A stretch of 64,000 nt of DNA, from positions 13,527,394-13,591,393 of the forward strand of contig NC_043763.1 in assembly GCF_902148845.1 (NCBI RefSeq), read 5' to 3'. Positions 1 to 11,690 of this stretch are shown here, piece by piece. The notes below the pieces were generated by a model. It had not been told where the DNA came from and did no database searches. It was given only the letters and a program-made list of their open reading frames with translations. Made by a program: the position numbers and the translations under genes. Position 1 is the stretch's first letter; every line of letters starts with the position of its first letter. This DNA comes from Salarias fasciatus (lineage: Eukaryota; Chordata; Actinopteri; Blenniiformes; Blenniidae).

Positions 1-169
1 GAAACAAAGTGAAATATGAGAAGAGTATTGTGTTAGTACACAAAGCGGCACACACTCGCTAAACCCGACAGAAACTTTACAAATAAAAAAAGAAAAAAAC
101 ATTATGAAGAAGCCCATTGTTAAATTAGCTATTAGTTATTCGCTTATTAACAGTTTAAAGCCGCGTTAC

Positions 170-216
170 CTTGCGGTGAGAGGACGGACTCGAATGGCAA
201 CTTTAACATTTGCCAT
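170..216 (-). CDS. stard9: STARD9-like kinesin, first coding exon (partial gene)
   Basis: The minus strand reads an ATG at 216 followed by MANVKVAIRVRPLTA and two bases of the next codon (AG), then a GTAACG donor at 169. This is the beta-1 strand that opens a kinesin motor domain (V-x-V-A-x-R-V-R-P). It matches the start of human STARD9/KIF16A as I remember it (MANVRVAVRVRPL) better than KIF16B (MASVKVAVRVRP). STARD9 is a giant kinesin-3 protein with a C-terminal lipid-binding START domain, acting at the centrosome to keep pericentriolar material intact in mitosis. Only 15 full codons lie in the window; the rest runs off the left edge. A STARD9 identity fits the neighbouring CDAN1, its partner in mammals, although the relative orientation differs. 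KIF16B or another kinesin-3 is the alternative. Confidence 0.72.
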
Positions 217-480
217 GACGCTTTCGCGGTCTTTTCACGCTCTCATCTGGTGTCGAGTCACATTTCTCTGGCGAGCACGGCGAGCTCGGTCGTATATCAC
301 TCGGATAAACTTGTCCGGTTATCCGCTGCGGCTCCAGCCATCAGCCATCACCCTCCAGCCGCCCCGCCGCGCCTCCAAAAAACTCTCAGCCGCCGACTGA
401 AACTTCCGGCCGGCCAGACACGGGAGGGGAGGGCGGGGAGGCTGCTGGACCCTCCTCCACTCGCTCCACATTTAAATAGC
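217..480 (-). promoter_or_regulatory. CpG-rich promoter and 5' UTR region of the STARD9-like gene
   Basis: This stretch is much richer in G+C and CpG than its surroundings (densest at about 300-460) and lies directly upstream of the kinesin start codon on the minus strand. A short upstream reading frame of nine codons starts near 345 on the minus strand and could be a uORF if transcription begins before it. No TATA box is obvious. The assignment rests on position and composition only. Confidence 0.42.
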
Positions 481-508
481 TTTGCATGTCTGTCACTGTT
501 CAAATCCC

Positions 509-1246
509 TTTATTATTCTGACCGATATCAATAATTAACGCCCAGACATTCGCGTTCAGCTTTACATGTTTATTGTTGCTTATTTTAACTCTGTGAGCAG
601 CATTATAAAATATTTAAATTTAAAAGCAGCTAGGAATACAGTGCTGGTTCAACATGAACGGAAAACAATCACAAATACAAATCCTTGCATTCATGAAAAT
701 AGGCATGCTTTCACTAGTGATGTGGTCAAAGGCTGTGTGTGTGTATCACGCTTTTCTCTGTTGTCTCTTAAAATTAAGGAATCACAACTTTAAAAACAAA
801 ACCTTTCATGGGATTTTTGTCAACCTTCACTTGTGTTGTGTTAATGATGTGCAATTCTTTTGAAAAAAACAAAAGTCTGGCCTACAACTGTTTAGACAGT
901 AACCAGCTGATTTTTCTCTTCTTTTTCGGGACTCCCATGGATCCTGAAAGACAGATGGCGTTGGCCCTGACGGACGGGGTTTTCTGGTTTTTTTACATGC
1001 ACATCGGCCCTAGAGCAGACGACTTTATAAAAGCCTGCTCGCCCTCCCCGGGTTGAGAACACAAGTCTGAGGCTAAACTGTGGCTGTGAAACAGATTCGA
1101 TGCCCTGTGCAGACAAAACCGGTCAACAACAGCAAAAAAAAAAAGTCAGTGTGAATTTCCTCCCTCCTGTGCAACAAAGTGGCAGATGTGACATGAAACA
1201 CTGTTGGGGAGGAATCAGACACAGGCTGCATGGGGCAGTGTTGTTG
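509..1246 (-). other. cdan1: CDAN1 3' UTR with poly(A) signals
   Basis: The region follows the CDAN1 stop codon on the minus strand and has no further exon that I can find. Two AATAAA hexamers occur on the minus strand, at 574-569 and 514-509. Either would end the transcript within about 300-360 bases of the kinesin start codon at 216, so CDAN1 and the kinesin gene are packed tail to head. The exact cleavage site is inferred. Confidence 0.5.
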
Positions 1247-4200
1247 TCACGTAGCTCCCTCTACTGTCTGAGGTGCGATCAACAGCACGTCCAGGTCGCC
1301 TTGCGGCTCAGCCGGCGGCGGCGGAGGCGGCTCTGCGGCGTGTGACGGCAACTGGAAGTTTTCTATCAGCTCCTGGAAGAGGACAGGAACAGGAGAATGG
1401 AAGAGTCACGGAGGTTAAATCACTTGTGAGAGAAATAATTCCCACAGAATGCATGATGACAGCAGAGGACTGAACCCTTACTGCTGGCAAGGCCAAGTCT
1501 GTTAGCTTCTTCCAATGAGATACGACCTCTTCCTCGCTCAGAACTCCTCTGTCAACCAGCCTTCTTACCAGGAACAGGTAGTTCTTCAGCTGCAAACACA
1601 AAAAAAGTAAAGCAAAAGGTTAAATACAAGGACCTCGAAATGACTTTCAAAGAAATTATTGCTTTCAGAAAAGGTTAATACGAGTGAAAAAGACTATTTC
1701 AGAGAATCTGGACCAGACAAAACTGAGCAAAACATCAGCGAGAGAGAAAAAGGTACAAAACATAATAAACCGATGATATTGCTTTGATGGGACTTTTTTT
1801 TTTCTTTTTTTTTTTTACATCATCCAGTTAACATATGATAATTTCAGTTTTCTAGTTGTAAGATGAAACGAGCACAGCTCTGTCTTTAGGGAGCGATTAA
1901 AGCCCAGCCGAGGAGTGTGTGAGGGTCACGGCATCCTCATTAATATTTCTGTATCTGTCACAGTCGTACCTCCGTGTCGCTGGCCTTCAGGACGGCCGTG
2001 ACGGTGAGCGGGGCGAAGAGCAGGTGGAGCGGGGCGGCGGAGCAGCGGTGCTCCCTCCACAGCTCGGCGAGCTGCTCCAGCAGAGCCGTGACAGGAGGCT
2101 CTGACCCCGGACAGGGACCCGCGGCGGGCTCGCTGCACCCTGACGGAGGCAGCACCGGCAGCTCTGCAGACACTGCACACACACAAACAGCTCGGCTTGG
2201 TACTCAGTGGTAAAAATTTACATTTGAGCAGAGGGACCACGTTTTGAAAGACAAAAAATATTTAATGGAGCGATAACAAGTTATTAAAGGACTCTCACCC
2301 AGTCTGCAGGCCAGAATTACAGTGGAACTGAGCAGCATCTGCTCTGACACTCCGGTCTGGAACTAAGCAAGGAGGTAAAAAGAAAGACGAAAAATAGCTC
2401 AGCAGTGTCCAAAACATGACTCTTTTTGTTTGGCTTGTATTATTTCTGTACCTTTCTGCAGGCCAGTGTGCCTCCCACTCTCTGCAGGAGAGCGGTGAGC
2501 TGCGAGCCGGTCGGCAGCTCCTCATCAGTCCTGGGGCCCACGGCGACGCTCAGCACCTCCTACAGTCAATAATGAAATATCAGAAGGTTCAGTTCAGAAA
2601 GTTGATAATTAAGACCAAAAATAATCAAAACACCCTAAATACCTTTATCTCAATGAGAATGTCTGAGGGACGAGAAGCGCCGTGGTCGCAGGACGGAGGG
2701 CAGGACGTCGACGTCTCGCCCTCGTTTTCTTGTTTCCTCTTCGGAGCGGCGGGCCGATCTCGGGGGACGGCCTCGGCCGCAGGTCTGTCCACGTCGGCGG
2801 GATCGGAGGCGGGCGGGGAACCGAGGGCCTTCATCACACGGTCGTACCGGCTCTTCCACTCTCGTCGCACGAGCGCTTCACAGTGACAGCAGAGACAAAT
2901 ATTAGAAAAGAGTCCCTGGGGAGTCATTTAAACCTTAGACGCACTGAGAGCATCAGTCCATTAACGGATCAGATTGTTGCTTCTGCATCTTCACTCGACA
3001 TCTTTCAGGTACGTTACTCCGAGAGGCCCGGTGTCGTATTACCTTAGAACAGAACTTTTCTGATCACCGGAGCCCTTTTAGCTCCTTCTCTACCACTCAG
3101 CACCATCCTACTTGAATTACAAAACAATCATTTAACTGTAACGTTCTATCCGATTAGAGTCGCAGCCGATCCCGGCTGACTGTGGGTGAAAGCAGAACAC
3201 ACTCAGTCCATCACAGGACAAACGCACACATGGCATGCACAGTTACAGGAATCACCAGATCAGTTCAGATGTGTGTTTTTGGTCTTTGGGAGTAAATCAG
3301 AGTACCCAGAGATAACCTGCACACTCAGCACGGAAAGCACCAAACCTCCACCACAAGGCTGCCAACGGTGCGGCCTGAACAGCAAACCATACTTAAAGTA
3401 ATTTATAATGCAGCAAATGAGTCTGCTCACAATAAATTTCACAGTTTCCAGCTAAGACTATCCTTTTTTAGGATTTATGAATACTGAGCTGCGGTCTGAA
3501 ACTCAACATTAATCACATACAGAGAAAGTCGCCAAGGTGGAAAGTGATGTATATTTTAATTGGAAATCAAACTGAAATAAACTGAAGTGTTAGAGTACCT
3601 TTATCATGGAAAAAATATATATATATCAAAACAAAACAGAAGAAACCATTATTTTCATGTCGTTTTTACGACAATATAAAACCGGCATTATTTCCTGTAA
3701 ATAGTTCCAAAAAATGAGGCCTAATATTCAGCTTCAGGTATTCTGCATAACAGCACTGGAGCCTCAGAAACAAGATGAGACACACAACTAAACCACTGAA
3801 CTGCTCAGTTTAAACATGAACAGAATGTCATTGCTTCTAGATTGCTACAAAAATTCTAGTTTTTTAATTATTAATCTAACAAGACAAATTTTGCTGCGTG
3901 ATTTGTAATACTTACCTGTGATGTTGGCAGACAGCCAGCTGCAGGCCTTTTCTGCCGCAAGACGGATGGTGATGTTTTCAGCTGTGCTCAGGACCTACAG
4001 AAAAAACAGATTCAGCGTCTTAGATCTGCATGCAGCAACACCATGGAAGTGTTTTTATCTTTGCTTCATATTACGATTTGAACTTACAGCTGGAGACGTC
4101 TCAACGGGAAGCAGTATCCTGATGGCTTCGGGACTCTTCTCGTAGCAAAATCTGGATTTAAGACAAAGTCGTTCCATAAAAAAAGTGCAGATACATTTAA

Positions 4201-6958
4201 AAAAAAATCGGTACTTTTTTAAAATTGTGTTTGTAAAACCGTGACAAAATCCAAAACACACTGTAAAAAGTGATGATTGCCACAAAATGCTGATTTGCAC
4301 TGAAATATAACAGCAGGAAACCAGTTAAAAGTCGGCATCGTACCTGGTGGCTCGTGTTAAGGCCTCCAAGCCGGACTCACACAGCTGAGCGCAGATGGAG
4401 TCGTAGAGTTTTGACGGGTTGGAGCTCGGCAGCCCCAGTCCGTCTCTCAGCATCTTCTCTCCTTTCTCCACCAACTCGCTCACTAAGGTGGCTCTGTTGA
4501 AGTTCACACATTAGAAAAAAGCTTTTAATAGAAAACACTGGAAAAAGAAATTTTAATGAGGTTGAAAACATGTTTGGCTTTTATTTTATTTGATTAAATC
4601 CATCTGAAGACAAGGCAGGGATCTTGCTGCCAGCATATGAGGGAGCTGTAAAGCCTCACTATTGAATGATCTCTGGCCTCTTAGGTAGTAAACCAACCAC
4701 GGTTAAAGGTGATTACTCACTACTCTCCAAGTCCTTTTCAATTCCAAAAGATAATTCGATAGAGGACTGGTCAAAGCAACATAAAGCGATGTGAACGCTG
4801 CGGCTGATTTGGGAATCAATGGCTTGAAAAATCTGTAAATCTCACTGCTCGTGTGAAGCCATCTTGGGCGGGCGACCCTCGGCTCTGCGGTACTCACTTC
4901 ATGTGCTTGACGGCGTTGGATCCGACCCGCTCGGCAACGAACTCCACGGTGCGGCGCAGCGACGGCGGCTGGTTGTGGAAGAAGGCTTGTTCCAGATCCA
5001 CCTGAAACATTGCAGCAAATCAACTGTCAATGATGCCAATTTTATGAAGTTACAAGTAGAAAAATCATGTTTTCAGTTTCACTGAAAGAGTGGATCAGAA
5101 AATACAGTAACAATGGAAGCAATGATACGCCTCTCCAGAAACTCAAAAACGTTCATGGTCACAGGAAAAAGTTAAATACACTTTGAAATTCTCTATTTTC
5201 ATAGCACACTGCACAGGGTTTATTATCCGAGGAGAAATCCCTGCTTGTTGATTCACCTGGAGCTTCTGCTGCGACCTGTTAACAGTCGGCGTGTCCTTGA
5301 GCTCGGCGGAGGTGGGAGTAATCTTCCGGATGATTCCCCCGCTCTTCGCCGTGCTTCCAGAAACAAAGGCAGCGAGGAGTTTACGAAACTCGCCTGGTCG
5401 GAGGGAATAAAAAAAAAAAAAGGGGACATCAATTCACAGAACGTACGAGTAAATTTCACCCATGATGCAAGATATGTTTAACTTACCGAGAAATGGGCAG
5501 CAGGTATAGAGAAGCTGCTGATCCACCAATGGAATACAATCCTGCAAGTAAATAAGTAGCGACCCTGTTAAACACACGGCGATGTGAAACAGTGATACCC
5601 GAGTCACCTGTTGATTCACTTACGAGGCCAACAGCGTTGGCATTGCTTTCCTCTAACTGGGCCACGTCAGTGAACTCACTGGTGAAGAAGATGTCCTCTG
5701 GAATGACGGGGATCTGCACGACGACACAAAGAGTTACGACTAGACGCTATAATACACTATAAATGAGAGGAAATTAAAGTTATGTTCTCACCTGAAAGAG
5801 CCACCCTAACACAGACACCATCAGGACCTTGTTGAGGTAACACATTTCTTCACATCTGCCCAGCTGCATTTTCCTGCAATCGGCAACATTTTCATTTCGA
5901 TTCAAAACAAAACAAATGTTAAAAAAAAGTTTTAACTAATTACATCGCTATTAAATAAATCACTATTTATTATTCTGTGAATTAAAACAAACTGTTTGCA
6001 TTTGAAATGGCAGATGAACACCAGCTTCCATTTATCCAAATTAAACACTTCAATAACAACTGAATTATTTCATTAGCAAATGTTATTTTTAGTCCAGAAA
6101 AAAGACCAATTATTCACATTAAGACAAAAAAAAGGTTTTTAATTTAAAACAACTGTCGAGTAATTTACTGATTAACCAGGTTCATTTAATTTGAATTAGC
6201 AGCGTTTTTACGCACAACAGCGCTGAGGCTTTGTGACTTTATTCAACAACAGCAGAAATAAAACACGAGCGGAGACCTACTTGTAAAGCAGAAGCAGCGT
6301 GCCCAGCGCCGTCCTGTAGCAGAGCAGCAGGGGGCCGACGAAGTCCAGCATGGAGAGGAACTCCACCAGCCAGGGCACGGTGAGGATGGTGCGCCGCCGC
6401 CTCAGACTGCTCTGCAACACGGCACACACGTCCAGCACCGGAGCGCTCTGTGGGGCAAAGACAGCGAGTCACTCCTACACCACAACTCAAATGCTTTTTT
6501 TGTTGGCTGCATTTAAATCGTTCCTGAATAACAGGCATTTAAGAAATGGAGATTTGTGACCTTGCTGCGCAGCGCTACGGCGCTGTCCCGTATTTCTCTG
6601 GACGGTCTGTCGCATGTTTGGTACGGCAGGAAAGAAATGAATCCCAGAAACTTAGCGAGGAGGCGAGAGAGGAGGAGCACTGAGGAGAAGCGCTGCTTCT
6701 CATCCTGAAAACAGATTTAAATGATGAAAAGCACAAAGTTTAGCCTCCATTGAGGAACACAAGGCAAACGAGGCACAAGCAAAAACATGCAAACTCAACA
6801 GACGACAAGCGGCCTACCTGCTGCTCCATGTCTCCATCTTCATCCTCCTCTCCCTCCCCGATGGGAGGAGGAGGGGGGCTCAGGATGGACACCTCGTCCA
6901 GCTGGAGGAGCTGCTGACACAGGCTGTCCTGGAGGTGCTGGTTCAGCTGACAGCTGCA

Positions 6959-6989
<31 letters not shown>

Positions 6990-9900
6990 CTTTCTTAAAT
7001 ACAAACTGGTTCAGAATAGTGTTCCTTTATTCCTTTAAGCGTCTTCTCACCAGCTCGCCGTCTTGATAAAGTCCCTGAAGAACTCCTGGTGACCGGGGAA
7101 GGACGGCGGAGGACAGGGCCCAACGACTCCATGAGGCTGAATGAGACGTTCTTCGAGACGCTTCAGGCGCCCCAAACCGTCAGCTCCCAGCATGCCGAGC
7201 AGGTCGGCGTCGGGGGCGTCCGCGGAGGAGCTGTTCACACGGGGACCTTTACACATCTATGGAAAAGGGACAATTCAAAGCTTCACTCCAGCAAGGCTGT
7301 GAAATACAATCGGTCACGGTTCTGTGAGGAAGCTGCTCGGCGAGAAGAGCATCGGACAGAAAGATTTAGAATAAAAAAAGAGGCGTTTGAGGAAGAGGTG
7401 GCGGGGCTACCTGCACCAGCTGTTTCAGAAACAGGCGGGCAAAATGGGAATGGTTTCCCGCAGAGGTCAGCTGACTCATCATTCCTCTGGAAGACAAGAC
7501 AGGATAACAAGTACTTCATGGGACGCAGAAAACATTTGATGCTCAATCGAAGTCGATTCATTTTAAAAAAAAGCTTTAGCAAATGTCTACTTGGACTCAC
7601 CTGATCCGACTTCCAAGAGCAGCGTCGAAACCCCACCCTGGCTCCTTGTGAGAGTCCTCCCACTCACGCAGCACCTCATAAAAAATGTCTCTGGGAAAAG
7701 ATGGCAAATGTCACAAACATGAGGAAAATAATCTCCTTTAAATGATAATTCCATTACTCAATAATTTTTAAAAGAGAAAATGTGAAAAGTAGGTCATATT
7801 AGGCAGTTTAATGCTTTTCTTATGATGTGAAAGACACACTGGTTTTACAGTACAGAAGTGCTGGGTTGGTGTCTTCATGAAAAAGCAGTTCATGACAAAA
7901 TAATTAAAATAGAGATTCACCTCTGTTTTTTAAAGGTGTGAAAAGCCTTGTCACTACCAAAGTTGGACCGGTTGTCAGTGGCAGGCTGGAATGGGACCGA
8001 GTGAATGAAAGTGGACACTGAAGGAGAGATCTGGAACACAAAGAAAAACCTGAAGCTACACCCAAACAATTACTACACATCAATACAGGTATTATTTTAT
8101 CAGACAGAAGAGTTCCTGAACACAATGTATTTTAAGCAGAACAAAAATTGTTACAAATGTCTCAAAACAAAATTCCAACAAGTGCAGCTATTTAAACAGA
8201 AGCAATCGAGTGATAAGAGCTTCACCTTGGCTGTGCTCCTGTCCTGAGCCTGAATGAGACGCTCCCTGAGATCTGGAGAGAAAGACGCCACCCGTTCGTT
8301 CTCTGCCAGCAGACGCAAGGTGCACTTATCCAAATGAGCAACCAGCCTGAAAAGCCACCAGAACGAGAGCAATGAAGCACTGCAGCAATTAAAGCAACGG
8401 CGGCTATTCAGTGGGAATATAAATAAGAGGAGTCCAACACTCACTGAAACTGATTCTCCAGAACCTTCACTGCAAAATACACACAGTTGTGCACTTGTCT
8501 TAAGTAACATCTTTCCAGAACTTCTGAAGTAGGGAAACAAAAACCACAGTGTCAACTGACTTCAAATGACAGCAATATAAATACTGTAAAGTTTGGGATT
8601 AAAAATGTCAAACCTGGCTCAACAGCACGCAAACCTTCTTGGTCTTCATCGTTATTGTGAGCAGACCAAGACGTCAACAACTGCATCACAAAGAAAAGCT
8701 CCAGGAAAATATTGGGAACCAGGTTTTCTGCAAAACAGACAGGAACTTTTTAGTGTCTAAATATATAACAATGTGTCAAAAATGTCAATTTGAAAGCTTT
8801 CCATGCTTCACTATAGTTAATATAGCTTCTTGGTTCTATATAAAGTTGCCTGACTGTGGGTGTAAACAACAAGCTACATATTAGCTCATCACCACCACCT
8901 TGTGGGCATTTACCAGAAATGCAGGTACAGTAAAGGTTTGCCAGAAGATCCAGCTCTGAGGCGAACGTGACTTTGGACGGCTCAGGACAAGTTGCCTGAG
9001 AATCCATCGTAACTGCAGATCTCAGCTCCGTCTTCGTTGGGGTGCAAGGCTCCAGAGGAGAAGGTGAAGGAGAGCCAACCTGCTGGGCACGCTTTGTCCT
9101 GGCAGAAAAAAAAGTCTCAATCACTAAAAGGCATAAGTGCGTTTCAAAAAAAAAGAAAAAAGCAGAGGATGACACAGAAATGTATACAAGATTACACTTA
9201 CATCTCATCATGGAGACACCACCAAACACTAATACATACCTACATGTACATCTAAGTAAAAGACTTTTAAATTGTGTATTTTCATTGGGAAATAAACTTG
9301 ACTTTGGGCACTTACTTCTCCTGCTTTAGTAACTCCCTCTCCTGCTGAAGACTTAAAGGACTGACCAGTGTCACTGCTTTTTCAAGTGACTCGTCTCCAG
9401 ACGGTGAGCTGGATATTTTACTCAACGGGGTGGACGTGAAACAGCTTTTTGGTTTGGAGTGAAGCCGCTCTGTGCTGACTGGTGTTGGATTTATCCTCCT
9501 TGATGGCTTGGACGTCCTAAACAAGAACACAACCTGTCAGACAGTTGAAAGAAAGATAATCAACACAAAGCCACCGGGATCATCGTGTGTACTCACGAAA
9601 ACGAAGAAGTCGGTGTTGAACCAACTGGAGGGAAGTCTTCCAAGTTGTTCAAATTAAGCTGAGCGACAGATGGAGGTGAAATCTGCTCATTTATCTTGCC
9701 ATATCCACCTCCTCCACCTCTTGCTGCTCTCCTTCCTCCAGTCTCCCATCGCACAGCTTCACCATCGGCAGAGTGGCCTCCCCGCCCTCCTCCATGTTTC
9801 ACATGTCCCCCCAGCGTGGTGTTGGCACCGCCTTTTCTGCGACCTCTCTGCAAGTGGACGTTCAGGCTGTGCTGGAGCTCAGGAGGAGAAACAATGTAGT

Positions 9901-10886
9901 CCCCCAGGCTCACCCTGTGGCCGACCCTGGGCTCAGAGCCTGAGGGTCTGGAGGCAGGGCTCCATGTCGTAGAAAAAGAGGGACTGCTAAAGGCACTGAT
10001 CCCACCCAGGCAGTGCGATGCAGACTGAGCAGCTGCATCCCACTCAGCTCCAGGTGACACTGGAGAAAACAGCTGGACCCGGCTGGCGCCCCGAGATCCA
10101 ACACCACCACCTGCAGACCTGCAAGCCCTTCTGTCTGGCAATCCTTGGGTGGCTGCTGGTGGCCTGGGACGGATGGGTGTTTTGGCAGGCGTGGTGGGAC
10201 CATGAGTAAGAGCTTGACTGCTCTGATCTCTGAGAAAGTTCAAAAGAAAAGGCACAAACTCCTGTTTATGAACGGCCACTCCGGATTCACTGAACGGTCT
10301 CTCATCACCATGCTGTTGAAAAGAGAAAAACAAAATTATAGTAAAACACATTGTGACAAATGTAAGTGTTGATCTAATATGGCTCAGATTATTGACACTC
10401 TTTTAATTTGTCATGCAAGTAACGCAGAGTAAAAATCGTTTGGCTTCAGGGCATGTTTTCAGAATCCAAGTATGTATTTATGCTAGCAAGTCATGCAATG
10501 GCTAGCATCTGCTAATCCGAGCGATCGTTTTTCGACAATAAAAAATAATAAAGGTGACAATGCATAATGTTAGGATGAGTCTCGCATTGACGTGAACTTT
10601 TTCCCTGAAAAAGGAGAGGTTTCGTAACGCAGCGTGTGGTCTGAAGTGCATCTGATCCAGGTCGCAGTGAGCATGGCTGGTTAGCTCGGCAGCTAAAAGT
10701 TTTGTTTACAATCACTCGTCAGCCGTGTCATCTCACAAAACAGGGCACGAGGCCATGGTCCTACAGCGGCGGGCGCTCCTGCAGCGACGCAAGTCGTTTC
10801 GAACCTACCCCGGAGTTTTTCAGCCACTCCACGACCTTTTTATTATCCACTCTGCGCGACAGCGTCGATTCCAAAAGAGCCGCCAT
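1247..10886 (-). CDS. cdan1: Codanin-1, complete, 28 coding exons, 1,341 aa
   Basis: Codanin-1 binds the histone chaperone ASF1 in the cytoplasm, limiting S-phase histone delivery, and pairs with CDIN1; human mutations cause congenital dyserythropoietic anaemia type I. The start reads [22 protein letters not shown], like human [22 protein letters not shown]. Exon 3 carries the ASF1-binding B-domain-like motif [11 protein letters not shown] (residues about 268-278). Other conserved blocks are [35 protein letters not shown] (near 870) and [21 protein letters not shown]. Exons, in transcript order: 10809-10886, 9597-10312, 9316-9516, 8914-9098, 8614-8727, 8445-8523, 8226-8346, 7921-8030, 7601-7690, 7411-7486, 7051-7256, 6818-6953, 6561-6704, 6281-6447, 5792-5873, 5624-5713, 5487-5541, 5257-5393, 4898-5001, 4344-4493, 4088-4151, 3916-3994, 2643-2875, 2452-2559, 2299-2362, 1970-2172, 1482-1589, 1247-1372. 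All phases agree. Human CDAN1 also has 28 exons but 1,227 residues; the extra length here is mainly in the low-complexity N-terminal exon 2. It ends [12 protein letters not shown]. Confidence 0.97.
3160..3385 (-). repeat. tRNA-derived-type fish SINE, minus orientation, old copy
   Basis: This copy in CDAN1 intron 22 reads, on the plus strand, as the reverse of the familiar fish repeat: a 'gccgatcccggctgactgtg' block, then 'agtccatcacaggacaaac', later 'agataacctgcacactc'. It is the same family as the copies at 30.9, 45.3, 61.6 and 62.0 kb. Divergence from those copies suggests an old insertion. Family name is not assigned. Confidence 0.58.
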
Positions 10887-11000
10887 TCTGTGCGGGAGCT
10901 GCGCGGCTGAACGACTGAGGAGGAGGGGGCGTGGTCAGCCAGTACGCAGCCGCGCAGCGAGTGACGTCAGCATGACGTATGGGATGGAGTGGGAGGGCAC
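10887..11000 (-). promoter_or_regulatory. CDAN1 core promoter with paired CRE motifs
   Basis: Just upstream of the CDAN1 start lies a perfect cAMP-response element, TGACGTCA, at 10962-10969, followed six bases later by a half site (TGACGTAT, 10973-10980). A GC-box-like GGGGGCGTGG (10926-10935) lies between these and the ATG. The block is CpG-rich and then gives way to AT-rich DNA. CREB/ATF control is an inference from the motifs. Confidence 0.45.
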
Positions 11001-11690
11001 GTGGACAAATCAAAATAATGGAGGTAGGTTCTCCATGCTTTCTCTGGATTTCACAATGTATCATTTCGCCTTCAATCTACTGTCAATGACGTGATGTAAG
11101 GATTCTTAATTGATACAAAAATAAAAAAATACGGTTTCGTCAAATTTATCTGATTTTGCTCGGATTGCAAAATGTAATAACCTCCAACAATTACAACATG
11201 AGGTAGAAGTTTATTTCTTGTAAATTAATTTACAAAATTTTGAATAAAAGGGAACTAGTTAGTGTTGTTTAAGCACTGTCTGATTTATTTAGTTGTGTCA
11301 AGGGAATTTAACACATTTGTGTCATTAAGAGAAACACTTTAAGAAATAAGTGTCATCTAAATAAGACAAATTCTAATTGTGAAATAAGCAAATCACTGTT
11401 GCATGTTTGTCTTTAAAGGAGCTATTTAACTGACTCAGAACTAATTAGACACTTAATATACAGGCAAACATGCTCCACACAGAAAAGTGAGACTCTGTGT
11501 GTATGCATGTGCACAGATATACAGAAAACAAAAAAGAAAAGATGTTAGAGCTGTTAAAAAATAAAAAATAAAAAAAAAACTACAACAGAAAAAACTTGTC
11601 ATTTTGTTTAATTGGCTGCATTTTTGAAAACAAGATTGAAACATTTTTGGATGACAAACAGGAATCTGTCACACATTTCTGTCAGCATGC
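11001..11690. other. AT-rich intergenic DNA between CDAN1 promoter and TTBK2 3' end
   Basis: I see no exon, RNA gene or transposon here. Two minus-strand AATAAA signals (11289-11284 and 11215-11210) could extend the TTBK2 3' UTR into it. The remainder is plain AT-rich sequence. Confidence 0.4.

Noticed and set aside
7089-7604. 171-codon open frame on the plus strand
   Set aside because: It lies antisense across CDAN1 exons 10 and 11 and an intron; the protein has no recognisable fold, and the minus-strand exons are well supported.
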